Source: Pseudomonas fragi
GTDB lineage: Bacteria; Pseudomonadota; Gammaproteobacteria; Pseudomonadales; Pseudomonadaceae
Direction: 5' to 3'
DNA length: 64,000 nt
NCBI RefSeq assembly: GCF_025426255.1
Contig: NZ_CP104861.1
Span: forward strand, 3,286,001-3,350,000
Both the position numbers and the translations under genes were made by a program. Of this stretch, positions 55,568 through 64,000 are shown piece by piece. Under the pieces are notes generated by a model, which was given only the letters and a program-made list of their open reading frames with translations, did no database searches and was not told where the DNA came from. Position 1 is the stretch's first letter; each line of letters begins with the position of its first letter.

Positions 55568-55600
55568 GTTCGCGAGCAGGCTCGCTCCCACAGTGGGGGC
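55568..55600. repeat. REP-type extragenic palindrome
   Basis: TTCGCGAGCAGGCTCGCTCC followed by CACAGTGGGGG is the classical repetitive extragenic palindrome of the P. fluorescens group, with GCGAGC/GCTCGC as stem. It lies between convergent genes. Confidence 0.8.
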
Positions 55601-55646
55601 TACACCGAACGTGGGTGAACAGCATTACGGGCTGACCCGATACTGC

Positions 55647-57005
55647 CTACAGACCTTCGCCCTTTAACACGGCTAACACCACGTTCACTTGCAAGCCGCC
55701 AATCTTGCGATTGCTCAGGGTTAACGACCCCCCGTGCTCCAGCACAATTGCCCTGGCTGCCGACAACCCCAGCCCTACTCCACCGGTGTTTTTATTGCGC
55801 GACCCTTCCAGTCGATAGAAGGGTACAAACACCTGCTCCTGGCTTTCCACAGGAATCCCAGGGCCTCGATCGAGTATGACAACCGTCACCTGCTCATCGT
55901 CCCCGCTCAGTTCTATGGCTGGCTCGCATGCGTATTTGATGGCGTTGTCCAGCAGGTTGGTGACAACGCGTTTCAGACCCAGCGGGCGACCGAAGTAAAC
56001 AAGGTGCGCAGGGCCGCTGAAGGCAATATCGATCGCCTGATCGCGATAGTCATCGATCAGGGTTTGTAGAAGCTCTGCCAGATCAAATTGCGTGGCCTGC
56101 TCCAGCCGGGCGTCGTCGCGAAAAAACTCCAGACTGGAGTTAATCATTGCCTGCATCTCATCCACATCGCGAAACAGTCGCTGCTGTTGATCAGGATCGT
56201 CGATAAATTCACCGCGCAAGCGCATGCGCGTCAGCGGCGTGCGCAGGTCATGGGAAATAGCCGCGAGCATCTGGGTACGGTCTTTGATGAAGTGCTGCAA
56301 CTGTGCCTGCATCGCGTTGAAGGCAAGAATTGCCTGACGGATTTCCTTGGGGCCAATCGGTTCGATGGGCGGCGCCCGAAAGTCGACACCGAAGCGTCGG
56401 GCGCCTTCGGCAAATTGTTGCAAAGGTCTGGCCAGGTGGCGGGTCGCGATCAGCGCTACCAGTGCGGTGGACAGCAGCACCAACAGAATCAGGATCAGGT
56501 TGCGCTGCCATTGGCCCAACCCCCAACTGCGCGACGGGATGCTGAACATCAGCCAGGAACCATCGGTCAGTTGCACCAGCAGGCTGTAGTGACCATTTTT
56601 CTCTGGCCAGTCGCTGGGCTGGTAGGCTTCGAGTCGCCGCACGGGGCTATTGAACAGACGCTGCGTAAGCGGGCTGAGCGTTCGCTGCACCGCGTCAGGA
56701 ACCTGCGGTAAGTCCAGGCCTTCGCGGCTGGCATGCCAACTGATGTTCGAAGTGCGGTCGGTGACGGCTGCAGCCAGACGTTCACGCTGCGAGGCCTCTG
56801 AAGCTTCTATCAGCTTGGTGGTCAGGGAAATCTTTTCCAGCAAACCGGTCTCATCCAGCGGAGGATAGGCCCAGACGCCTGCCAGTTGGGTAAAGAGCGC
56901 GTTGAACCCCAGTGCCGTGAGCATCGCGACAATCGTGGTCAAGGCAATCCAGCGGGCTATGGTGTCGCGCGAACGCAGGCGCCAACCTGAAATCCAGCGC
57001 CTCAC
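55647..57005 (-). CDS. Sensor histidine kinase
   Basis: The product is 452 residues from a GTG overlapping the regulator stop (GTGA). Two membrane segments (about 19-36 and 167-187) flank a periplasmic domain of about 130 residues. HAMP, HisKA (AAISHDLRTPLTRMRLRGEF, phospho-His) and HATPase_c (TNLLDNAIKYA, DRGPGIP, GVGLGLSAARAI) follow. The type is EnvZ/RstB-like. The signal is unknown. It pairs with the response regulator before it. Confidence 0.93.
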   Translation of the reverse strand: MRRWISGWRLRSRDTIARWIALTTIVAMLTALGFNALFTQLAGVWAYPPLDETGLLEKISLTTKLIEASEASQRERLAAAVTDRTSNISWHASREGLDLPQVPDAVQRTLSPLTQRLFNSPVRRLEAYQPSDWPEKNGHYSLLVQLTDGSWLMFSIPSRSWGLGQWQRNLILILLVLLSTALVALIATRHLARPLQQFAEGARRFGVDFRAPPIEPIGPKEIRQAILAFNAMQAQLQHFIKDRTQMLAAISHDLRTPLTRMRLRGEFIDDPDQQQRLFRDVDEMQAMINSSLEFFRDDARLEQATQFDLAELLQTLIDDYRDQAIDIAFSGPAHLVYFGRPLGLKRVVTNLLDNAIKYACEPAIELSGDDEQVTVVILDRGPGIPVESQEQVFVPFYRLEGSRNKNTGGVGLGLSAARAIVLEHGGSLTLSNRKIGGLQVNVVLAVLKGEGL

Positions 57006-57712
57006 TGCCGGGTCACACTGGGGGTAAACAAGTAACCGACGTTACGCACGGTGCGAATCATCTCAACCCCTTTGCTGTCGAACTCCAGCTTGCGCCGCAA
57101 GCGGCTGACCTGAACGTCGATGCTGCGGTCGAACGCTTCATGACCCGAACCCCGCGCCAGATCGAGCAAGAGTTCGCGGGTAAGAATGCGCTGCGGGTGT
57201 TCAACAAATACCAGCAACAAATCGAACTCCCCGGCCGACAGCGGGATCATCACTTGATCCGGCGAACGCAGTTCCCGTCGGGTAAGGTCCAACTGCCAGT
57301 CGGCAAACTTCATCAGCGGCCGCGGCACCTGCCCGGTCGAAGGCTGACTCTGCCCGGCCCGGCGCAGCACCGCACGTACCCGCGCCAAGAGTTCGCGGGC
57401 GTCGAAAGGCTTGCTCAGGTAATCGTCGGCACCCATTTCCAGCCCCACCACCCGATCACTCAGCTCGCCCATGGCCGTCAGCATAATGACCGGCGTGGGG
57501 TACTGCTGGCGCAGGCGCTGACACAACATCAGTCCGTTCTCTCCAGGCAGCATCAGGTCAAGAATGATCAGGTCCGGCGGCTGAAGGGCCATCGCCGCCC
57601 ACAGTGAAGTGCCATCGGTCGCCACCTCCACCGAATACCCGTGTTGCACAAAAAATTTCTTCAGTAGCGCAAGGACCTCAAGGTCATCGTCCACGATCAA
57701 AAGACTGCTCAC
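57002..57712 (-). CDS. OmpR-family response regulator
   Basis: The product is 236 residues from a GTG. The receiver domain has the acidic pair VDDD, the phospho-acceptor Asp in LIILDLMLPGENGL and Lys in YLSKPFDARELLARV. The OmpR winged helix occupies about 135-230 (LSAGEFDLLLVFVEHPQRILTRELL, then VQVSRLRRKLE). It is first of a two-gene operon with the kinase. The linked MHS transporter may be a target, but this is only proximity. Confidence 0.93.
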   Translation of the reverse strand: MSSLLIVDDDLEVLALLKKFFVQHGYSVEVATDGTSLWAAMALQPPDLIILDLMLPGENGLMLCQRLRQQYPTPVIMLTAMGELSDRVVGLEMGADDYLSKPFDARELLARVRAVLRRAGQSQPSTGQVPRPLMKFADWQLDLTRRELRSPDQVMIPLSAGEFDLLLVFVEHPQRILTRELLLDLARGSGHEAFDRSIDVQVSRLRRKLEFDSKGVEMIRTVRNVGYLFTPSVTRQ

Positions 57713-57883
57713 CGGCGCATATCACTTAAGCTCTGTAAGGACACGTATCTAAAACTATTCGGCGCGCTGCGTCATATATTTCAACTCGGCAATAAAGTGT
57801 CGGCACGGCAAAAAAGCAGACATATCCGGGCAAACCGCGAGTGCGAGGATCAACCTCCTTTCCTGCCAAGAATGTTTTAGCCC

Positions 57884-58141
57884 ATGCCTCCTGACAACTC
57901 GCCCATGATCCTGGAGCAGCGCCTGGTAAAACGTGCCAACGCCGCCCTGCACTGTCGAGAAACCAGCCTGCAGCTGTCGAGTGACCGCGCAGAACTGGTA
58001 CTCAGCCGCTATATCGAGCATTACAGCCAGGAAGGCGTGCAATGGGTCGAGCGTACCCACCGGGTGCCGGTGAGCGCGCTCTTGAAGTGGATGATTACCC
58101 GTGGCGAACCACAGACCCTTACCCAGGACAGCGACCTATAA
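57884..58141 (+). CDS. Small conserved protein of unknown function
   Basis: Eighty-five residues from the ATG at 57884. A second ATG seven codons on (MILEQRLVKRANAALH) is equally possible, and neither has a good ribosome site. It is helical and soluble (LVLSRYIEHYSQEGVQWVERTHRVPVSALLKWMITRGEP), perhaps with a helix-turn-helix-like end. No family is recognised. It is divergent from the two-component operon. Confidence 0.6.
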   Translation: MPPDNSPMILEQRLVKRANAALHCRETSLQLSSDRAELVLSRYIEHYSQEGVQWVERTHRVPVSALLKWMITRGEPQTLTQDSDL

Positions 58142-58207
58142 CGCGCTGGTGCCAACCACCACAACCCGCTTAGCATGACCCTCCTATTTCCAGCCTGAGG
58201 TACGGTC

Positions 58208-58771
58208 ATGCCCTCTATCAAAGCCAATGCAGCATTGATCATCATCGATATGCAAAAAGGGATGTCCGACCCGAAACTTGGCCGTAGAAACAACCCGGAT
58301 GCCGAGCTGAACATACAACGCTTGCTGGATTCCTGGAGGCAGGCGCAACGCCCGGTTGTCCATATCCGGCATATTTCCAGGACTGCGGGCTCAGTGTTCT
58401 CGCCCGGACAAACAGGCTGCGAGTTCCAGGATGCACTTGCCCCGCTGGCTCTTGAGCACGTCGTCGAAAAAAACGTACCCGATGCATTCGCCAACTCCGG
58501 CCTGGAGCGGTGGCTGCGCACACGCTCCATTCAACAATTGGTCATCGCCGGAGTCGTTACCAACAACTCCGTGGAGTCCACTGTGCGCGCAGCAGGTTGC
58601 CTGGGTTTTGACACGATCGTGGCTGCCAGCGCCTGTTATACATTTGATCAGAAAGACCTGACGGGGCGGCTCTGGCCAGCCGAGGATGTACATGCGCTGT
58701 CGCTTGCCAATATGGCGATGGACTATGCCAGTGTCATGGATGTGAACCGGATACTTGCAGAGCTGGGCTGA
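58208..58771 (+). CDS. Isochorismatase-like hydrolase with Ser at the usual Cys site
   Basis: The product is 187 residues with GAGG before the ATG. The isochorismatase fold shows Asp in LIIIDMQKG, Lys in VVEKNVPDAFANSGLE and the third motif in VIAGVVTNNSVESTVRAAG. Cysteine hydrolases of this fold have Cys where Ser stands in NNS. Its hydrolytic mechanism is therefore uncertain. The substrate is unknown and the gene is not in an obvious operon. Confidence 0.88.
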   Translation: MPSIKANAALIIIDMQKGMSDPKLGRRNNPDAELNIQRLLDSWRQAQRPVVHIRHISRTAGSVFSPGQTGCEFQDALAPLALEHVVEKNVPDAFANSGLERWLRTRSIQQLVIAGVVTNNSVESTVRAAGCLGFDTIVAASACYTFDQKDLTGRLWPAEDVHALSLANMAMDYASVMDVNRILAELG

Positions 58772-58876
58772 CTCACATGAGCGTGGCCAAGGCCTCTGCT
58801 CCGGGAACGCTTGCTCGGGTACAAGTCCGAACAAGCCTTCGGGATGCCGCCGAACCTGCGCTCGGCGGCACCTGGG

Positions 58877-59965
58877 TCAGGACACCGCGTCCAGTGCGGC
58901 TTTTTGCGCCTTGGCTGCAGAGCGGCCACGCACCCAGTTGAAACAAATAGCGAGAATCAAGGCGAAGCCGACGTAGCCCAGCAGCGGATAGACAGTGCCT
59001 ACCAACTTGCTGAAACCGCCCAGGCTCAAGCCCAGCCCCACGCATACAGTCACTGCACTGATGAGCTTGAAGCGACTCGTTTCAGGCTTGGAGAAGCGCG
59101 CGCTGAAAGCAAAGAACATTCCCACCGCAGTGCTGTAGACCATGCATACCAGCGCCACCGACATCACCACCGAAAGGATCGGCGAGATGCGCCCCGCCAG
59201 TGCCAGGGACGGCATTTCGATGCCCTGCAACTGGTTGATGTTGGCAAACAGGCCAATATTCAACAGCAGGATCAGCGCGCCCAGACCCAGACCACCAAGT
59301 ACGCCGCCCAGAGCCGCGGCCTTGGGTTGCTTGGTCATGCCACCGATCACCGCCAGCATCGGGAAGCCCACGGCGATATTGAACGATGCGTACAGCAAGG
59401 CGCCGACAAACCAGTTACCGGTGACCGTTTCGTTGTTTTCCCGTGCAACTGCGTCGAGGGTCTCGATCGGGGCGTTGTAGCTGAAGATCGAGTAGGTGGT
59501 GATGATCAGCACCATCGCCAGCAGAAATGGCATTACCGCGCTGATCAGATCGATGATGCGCTTGACGTTCATGCACAGGGTGGCGATTACCAGTACGGAC
59601 ATCAGTACACCGCCAAACAACGGAGGCAGGTCGTACTGTTGGGCAAAGATCGAGCCGCTACCGGCCAACATCACCACACCCACGCCGTACAGGAAGAAAG
59701 ACAGCACTACGTCAACGACCAACCCGAGACGAGCACCGAACAGGATGTATAGAACTTCCTTGTGCGAGCTTGCTTGCATCTTCGAGCTCATTCGAGCGAT
59801 CTGCATACCGAGGAAAGCAAACATCAGCCCACTCACCAGAGTGCCTATAATGCCTATAAGCCCATAGCCGGTGAAAAACTGTAGCACCTCCTGCCCGGAG
59901 GCAAAGCCGCCACCAATCACCACGGACATGTACGCAAGCGCAATCTGGATCGACTGTTTATTCAT
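58877..59965 (-). CDS. YkvI-type membrane transporter
   Basis: The product is 362 residues from the ATG at 59965 (MNKQSIQIALAYMSVVIGGGFASGQEVLQFFTGYG). The frame opens 33 codons earlier without support. About ten membrane segments are seen. GGGFASGQE near the start is the unwound first helix common to sodium/amino-acid symporters of the LeuT-like fold and to YkvI proteins. The substrate is unknown. Confidence 0.85.
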   Translation of the reverse strand: MNKQSIQIALAYMSVVIGGGFASGQEVLQFFTGYGLIGIIGTLVSGLMFAFLGMQIARMSSKMQASSHKEVLYILFGARLGLVVDVVLSFFLYGVGVVMLAGSGSIFAQQYDLPPLFGGVLMSVLVIATLCMNVKRIIDLISAVMPFLLAMVLIITTYSIFSYNAPIETLDAVARENNETVTGNWFVGALLYASFNIAVGFPMLAVIGGMTKQPKAAALGGVLGGLGLGALILLLNIGLFANINQLQGIEMPSLALAGRISPILSVVMSVALVCMVYSTAVGMFFAFSARFSKPETSRFKLISAVTVCVGLGLSLGGFSKLVGTVYPLLGYVGFALILAICFNWVRGRSAAKAQKAALDAVS

Positions 59966-60467
59966 TACACTTTTCTCATTCTTGGACTTATTAGGTGCAC
60001 GCAAACAGAGGGCCCACTGACACCCCCTCACTTTCGCGGAGCGACTGTCTCCAGGGCAGTCCAACCAACTGCTGTGGTTTGCTGAACTGTGCGGGTAGGC
60101 AGACGCCGCAGGCAGTATAGGAAGTGTTGCGCAGGTATTTTCACCATATACAGATCTTTATCTGGCGAAAACATGGCGCAAAAAACATTAATTCATCACA
60201 AATATCTTGAACATGGCGATATTGACCGCAAAAACCTCTGAAATATTATGAAACAAGTGTGTTTTTACAAATCAATAACTTAACTGAAATCGATAACAGC
60301 AACTGACGGGCTGAACACATAATGTCCACCTCGCCCAGCGGTCGTGACAGAAGAAGATGAAGCGCTGATCCACACTACCCGCCAACGCCTCGCGGCAGCG
60401 CAACGGGTAAAAGTGGCGCTGACACGGCCAAGCAAGAATTCAAGAATTTACAAGCTGAGAAGAAAAC
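59966..60467. other. 502-base region with only promoter-like DNA
   Basis: It is AT-rich in the middle (about 60130-60300) and should hold the divergent promoters of the YkvI-type gene and the DUF2986 gene. A 45-codon GTG frame at 60344-60481 is too weakly supported to call. No known RNA gene or riboswitch is recognised. Confidence 0.55.
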
Positions 60468-60629
60468 ATGAATCGTCGTAAAAAAATAACCCAGTTGCTG
60501 AAGGCTCACGCCAAAAAGGCCAGCGCCAAATTGGCACCGAAAAACAAGGACAAATACATTAGCAAAGCTGACCGCTTGAAGCTGGCGGCGGAGTCCAGCC
60601 AGGATTTGGCTGCGTCCCCTGAGAGCTGA
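60468..60629 (+). CDS. DUF2986 family small basic protein
   Basis: Fifty-three residues: MNRRKKITQLLKAHAKKASA, then KLAPKNKDKYISKADRLKLA, ending DLAASPES. The MNRRKKI...KAKLAPKNKxKYISKADR pattern is the DUF2986 signature. GAGAAG lies nine bases upstream. It is extremely rich in Lys and Arg, suggesting nucleic-acid or ribosome contact, but no function is known to me. Confidence 0.82.
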   Translation: MNRRKKITQLLKAHAKKASAKLAPKNKDKYISKADRLKLAAESSQDLAASPES

Positions 60630-60759
60630 TCCGCGGGCCTGAAGTGCTATCGGTATTTACAACGCCGCGCCCGTGCCGAGCGCCCCATCAGTTTGAATTG
60701 AAAGAGCACCGGGTGACGCCGATAAGCGGGCTCACCCGATGTAAAAGTACGTCGATGGT

Positions 60760-62178
60760 TTAACCCATTTCGTTGATGCAGACCACTTTGGGCTGGGTCA
60801 TGTCCTCATAGGCAAACCGAACACCTTCTCGGCCCAGGCTTCCGTATTTGAAGCCACCAAAAGGCATGGCATCGAAACGATAATCTGAAGAGTCATTGAT
60901 CATCACACCGCCGGCTTCAATTTGGCGGGCCAATTTCAATGCTTTGGACAAATCGCGTGTGAAGAGGCCTGCATGCAAGCTGTACTCCGGGGCATTGGCC
61001 AAAGCAACGGCATCTTCAAGCTGATCAAACGGCTCCAGAATGACCACCGGCGCGAAGACTTCCTGCTGCCAAATCCTGCTGTCATGGCTTACACGCTCTA
61101 GAACAGTTGGGGCATAGCTGCCCGCTTGACGATGGTGGCCGCACAGTAGAACTGCGCCCTCACCCAATGCTTCATTCACCAGTTGTTCTGTGCGACGAGC
61201 CGCCTGCTCCGTAATCATCGGCCCCACATCGGTTGCTCGCTGATCGGGATCGCCAAGTACCAATGCACGCGCTTTGCTGACAAACCGTTCCCGGAAAACT
61301 TCGTAGATTGAACGGTGCACAAGGATGCGCTGCGTTCCGATGCAGTTCTGCCCTGCGGCCCAGAAGGCGCCAGATACACAGGACTCAACGGTCGGCTCAA
61401 GATCACAGTCGTCGAGCACAATGACGGGTGCGTTCCCTCCCAGATCCATGGCCAGCTTTTTCAAGCCTGCAGTACGGGCAATGGACTCTCCAGTTGCAAA
61501 GCCACCGGTGAAGGAAATCATCCGCACTTCGCGCAGTTGTACCAATGCTTTACCCAGGTCAACGCCGCCGGTGGCCGGGGTTACCACAGAAGGCGGTAGA
61601 CCCGCGTCTACCAGGCACTGAACCAACTTGAGTGCAGACAAGGGTGCGAGCTCTGAGGGTTTCAGGATCACGGCATTACCACCCGCGATGGCCGGGCCCA
61701 ATTTATGGGCAACCAGGTTCAGGGGATCGTTGTAGGGAGTGATCGCAACGATCAGCCCCAGCGGCTCACGGGTAAACCAACCTTGGCGCGATTCGGAGCC
61801 TTCATATGCCTCAAATGGAATGACCTCACCGGCGTTACGGCGAGCCTCTTCCGCTGACAGCTTCAGCGTGTTGACACAGCGCTTCACTTCCTTTTCTGCT
61901 TGGCGCAGCGTCTTTCCCGACTCTGCAACGATAAGTTTGGCAAATGCTTGCGCGGCAAGCTCTACACGCCTGGACGCGTCCTCCAGGATGCGTGCACGGA
62001 GGTGACGCGGCATCGCCGCACTCTCACGCACACCGATTCGAGCGCGCTCCAGCAAGCCAGGTACCGCAGTTGCATCGAGGCAAGGCACGCTTCCCACCAA
62101 GCGACCATCGAATGGGCTGAACACATCAATCTGTTTGGCATCAACAAGCTGGATACTGGCCATGCTGGATATGGTCAT
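60760..62178 (-). CDS. NAD(P)-dependent aldehyde dehydrogenase
   Basis: The product is 472 residues from the ATG at 62178, with GGGGAGAG upstream. The frame opens to 62400 inside the previous gene. The catalytic Cys is in [13 protein letters not shown] and the Asn in [10 protein letters not shown]. The usual LELGG Glu is Asp in [11 protein letters not shown]. The cofactor loop is [12 protein letters not shown], where other families have GS/GG. It lies 13 bases after homoserine dehydrogenase, so its substrate may be aspartate semialdehyde, giving aspartate. This is inferred from context only. Confidence 0.85.
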   Translation of the reverse strand: MTISSMASIQLVDAKQIDVFSPFDGRLVGSVPCLDATAVPGLLERARIGVRESAAMPRHLRARILEDASRRVELAAQAFAKLIVAESGKTLRQAEKEVKRCVNTLKLSAEEARRNAGEVIPFEAYEGSESRQGWFTREPLGLIVAITPYNDPLNLVAHKLGPAIAGGNAVILKPSELAPLSALKLVQCLVDAGLPPSVVTPATGGVDLGKALVQLREVRMISFTGGFATGESIARTAGLKKLAMDLGGNAPVIVLDDCDLEPTVESCVSGAFWAAGQNCIGTQRILVHRSIYEVFRERFVSKARALVLGDPDQRATDVGPMITEQAARRTEQLVNEALGEGAVLLCGHHRQAGSYAPTVLERVSHDSRIWQQEVFAPVVILEPFDQLEDAVALANAPEYSLHAGLFTRDLSKALKLARQIEAGGVMINDSSDYRFDAMPFGGFKYGSLGREGVRFAYEDMTQPKVVCINEMG

Positions 62179-62191
62179 GACTACTCTCCCC

Positions 62192-63232
62192 TTACTTACT
62201 GTAGGTGCCATGGATGGCGATGATGTCTGACAGCAATGCAAAGGCAGTCTCGATACGACCCGCTCCAGGCCCAGATACGGTGACGGCTCCCAGCAGTGCG
62301 GTATTGAACGACACCGCGTTAATGGCACCGCAAATCCCTGCGAGCGGATGGGTATTGGGCAGCAGTCGAGCCTCCACACTCGCTCGAACCGAACCATCAA
62401 TTTCGCGATGTGCAGAACCGATCAGCTTCCAGCTTGCACCGTTGGCAGTTGCCTGAGCGATGTCTTCCGGGGTGATGCGGCTAATCCCGGAGCAAGCCAC
62501 ATCGCTGACACTCAATCGTGCATTGAGCAGTTCGTTGGCAAGGATCACCACCTTGAGGCGGACGTCAAACCCCTCCACATCGGCCGTTGGGTCAGCCTCG
62601 GCATAGCCAAGCTGTTGAGCCTGGGCGACAGCTGCGTTAAACGTCAGGCCGTCCTTCATGCGAGTCAGCACGTAATTGGAAGTCCCGTTCAGAATGCCTT
62701 CAAAACCTTGAATCTGTGCACCTGCCAGAGCTTGTCTTGCCAAGCGAATCACAGGTGTACCGCTCATCACAGAACCCTCGTACTCGAAGGCAACACCATT
62801 GCGACGGGCCAGTTCCTTTAGCTCGGCACCGTGCAGTGCAATTGGCCCTTTATTGGTGGTCACAACATGAATGCCGCTTTCCAGAGCCCAACGACAGAAC
62901 GTCGTCGCGGGCTCACCATCGACAGGGTTGGTGAAGGTGGCTTCAGCAATCATGTCGGCACCAGAATGCTTGATGATGGTTTCGTTGAACGCCTCGGCAC
63001 TGCCCCCTGGCAACTGAGCGAGTGCCCCCTTCTCGCTGGGTAGAGCGACCAACTGCATGGCATCCAGCCCTTCTTTAGCAACGATGGAGCCAAGAAAAAG
63101 ATCAGTAACACCGACGATTGTTATTCCGAAGCCCAGAGTTGCTTTCCACTCGGCGTTACGATCGGCAATTAGTTGCGCCAGGCCACGATTGACGCCACCA
63201 AAACCCACCAGGGCAATCTTGTATTCAGTCAT
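62192..63232 (-). CDS. Homoserine dehydrogenase without ACT domain
   Basis: The product is 346 residues from the ATG at 63232 ([22 protein letters not shown]). The NAD(P) site GFGGVNRG is followed by AEATFTNP and [11 protein letters not shown]. The catalytic domain has [26 protein letters not shown] (catalytic-site Asn-Gly-Thr) and [19 protein letters not shown] with its Lys and Asp residues. The biosynthetic Hom of Pseudomonas is about 430 residues with a feedback ACT domain, absent here. That and its partner suggest a catabolic role. Confidence 0.9.
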   Translation of the reverse strand: MTEYKIALVGFGGVNRGLAQLIADRNAEWKATLGFGITIVGVTDLFLGSIVAKEGLDAMQLVALPSEKGALAQLPGGSAEAFNETIIKHSGADMIAEATFTNPVDGEPATTFCRWALESGIHVVTTNKGPIALHGAELKELARRNGVAFEYEGSVMSGTPVIRLARQALAGAQIQGFEGILNGTSNYVLTRMKDGLTFNAAVAQAQQLGYAEADPTADVEGFDVRLKVVILANELLNARLSVSDVACSGISRITPEDIAQATANGASWKLIGSAHREIDGSVRASVEARLLPNTHPLAGICGAINAVSFNTALLGAVTVSGPGAGRIETAFALLSDIIAIHGTYSK

Positions 63233-63454
63233 GAAAGCAGTCCTCTTAGACGTTGTTTGACAGGAACATCGTAAGAGTCGGGCTCGGGCAGTTGAATATG
63301 GCAGAGTGCTGTATTTACTGGCCGTTTTGCTCGTACACAACCCTGCTCAACACGCAGAGTCCAAGTGAATAGCTGGGTTGTGGTGTGGAGAGCGCGAGGT
63401 GAATAAGAGAAGTGCACTGGACCACGAAAAATCGGGCGGCTGAAACTTCTTTGC

Positions 63455-63892
63455 TCAAAACACTGCCGAAAGGACAAAGGATGTGACGGTGTTTTCTACC
63501 CCGGGCATCGCAGCTATTTCCTTCCAAACAAGATGGACCCGCTCGGGAGATGCTGCATTCACGCGAAGCATCAAATCAAACTCACCACTCAAGACTTCGC
63601 ACTGCACCACCTCGGGTAGCGAGCGCAGCGCGGCAAGCACTTCTTCTCCACGCATGCGGTCGTAGCGGTAAACGAAAATCACTGCACTGATCAGCGATGA
63701 AGGCCGTCTGGAATCACCGAGAAGTACTGTATACCCCTGGATGGCGCCATCGCGCTCAAGACGTTCAATGCGTTGGCGCACAGCGTTACGCGACAAATTG
63801 ACCTTGGCCCCCAGCTCCACATGGGCTATTCGAGCATTGGCCGTGAGCTCGGCAAGTATGCGCTCATCCAATGGATCCAGAATGCGCTTCAT
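63455..63892 (-). CDS. Lrp/AsnC-family regulator of the homoserine dehydrogenase operon
   Basis: The product is 145 residues from the ATG at 63892 (MKRILDPLDERILAEL). The helix-turn-helix LTANARIAHVELGAKVNLSRNAVRQRIERLERDGAI is followed by the RAM domain (SSLISAVIFVYRYD, LSGEFDLMLRV). It is 222 bases upstream of the homoserine dehydrogenase on the same strand. Lrp proteins bind amino acids, so homoserine or aspartate could be its effector. That is inferred. Confidence 0.88.
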   Translation of the reverse strand: MKRILDPLDERILAELTANARIAHVELGAKVNLSRNAVRQRIERLERDGAIQGYTVLLGDSRRPSSLISAVIFVYRYDRMRGEEVLAALRSLPEVVQCEVLSGEFDLMLRVNAASPERVHLVWKEIAAMPGVENTVTSFVLSAVF

Positions 63893-64000
63893 ACGTACCT
63901 CTGCTGCGCATACAACAGGGCCTGACGAAGGCCGTCCAGATCCCTTTTGGCCAAACCAGGGGGTTGGGTGCAAACATCGGGAGCCGTTGGCACCGCACCC
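63893..64000. other. Right edge of the window
   Basis: Upstream of the Lrp-type gene no gene is supported. The frame of that gene stays open to 63973 but has no regulator-like content there. Confidence 0.4.

Noticed and set aside
58811..59752. 313-codon plus-strand frame
   Set aside because: It is antisense to the YkvI-type transporter. The His/Gln-rich translation is typical of a shadow.
59966..60110. Possible riboswitch in the leader of the YkvI-type transporter
   Set aside because: Bases do not fit the glycine, guanidine or other consensus that I know.
60344..60481. 45-codon GTG frame upstream of the DUF2986 gene
   Set aside because: It has no good ribosome site or recognised content and overlaps the DUF2986 start by 14 bases. 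It could be real but is not supported.

Overview
The window is a stretch of Pseudomonas chromosome, most like the P. fluorescens lineage. The evidence is the core block thrS-infC-rpmI-rplT-pheS-pheT-ihfA-merR next to tRNA-Pro(GGG), the bkdR/bkdA1-A2-B-lpdV operon, a periplasmic glutaminase-asparaginase behind a sigma-54-type promoter, rbsBACRKD, Pseudomonas-style extragenic palindromes, and gene families such as DUF1654 and PrtN. The species cannot be fixed from the sequence alone.

1-8888: right end of a prophage or integrative element inserted at the 3' end of tRNA-Pro(GGG). Reading leftward (minus strand) are a Cro-like repressor, a CII-like regulator, a small zinc-finger protein and a primase/helicase that runs off the window edge. 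Reading rightward are a CI-type S24 repressor, then an early operon (nucleotide kinase, ANT-domain protein, PrtN-like activator, DUF2303 protein and unknowns), ending in an excisionase-like protein and a tyrosine integrase beside the tRNA. ACAAATTA half-sites occur both in the immunity region and in the rightward early promoter, so one repressor probably controls both. A ten-base element, CCTCTCACCA, lies in five leaders and gaps of the element, always in the sense of the gene downstream.

8889-16331: tRNA-Pro and the conserved translation operon on the minus strand. infC appears to start at ATT overlapping the thrS stop. Two hairpins upstream of thrS carry loops with GGU and UGU, both threonine anticodons, suggesting an autoregulatory tRNA-mimic operator. 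A strong hairpin separates rplT from pheS.

16332-31612: small secreted or unknown proteins, a cold-shock protein, a ribose/nucleoside operon (rbsB-A-C-R-K-D plus an exported nucleoside hydrolase) with a clear promoter and LacI-type operator, ansB, a LexA-boxed DUF1654-endonuclease I pair, lpxO, copCD and a phosphatase-like gene with an altered motif. 31614-39642: bkdR with the branched-chain keto-acid dehydrogenase operon, a nucleobase permease and a small XRE pair. Three palindromic extragenic repeats lie at 29521-29640, 37283-37450 and 39693-39789.

39786-49936: a five-gene nickel/peptide/opine-type ABC importer, an HNH protein, and two drug/metabolite exporters, each divergent from its own regulator (Lrp-type and MocR-type). 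49933-54047: a small lipoprotein, then a CadC-like membrane regulator, a FidL-like protein, an unrecognised gene and a CSS-motif EAL protein, a possible envelope-sensing/c-di-GMP locus. 54167-60629: an MHS-family transporter, a two-component system, an isochorismatase-like hydrolase, a YkvI-type transporter and a DUF2986 gene. 60760-63892: an Lrp regulator, a short homoserine dehydrogenase and an aldehyde dehydrogenase, which together read as a possible homoserine-to-aspartate catabolic unit.
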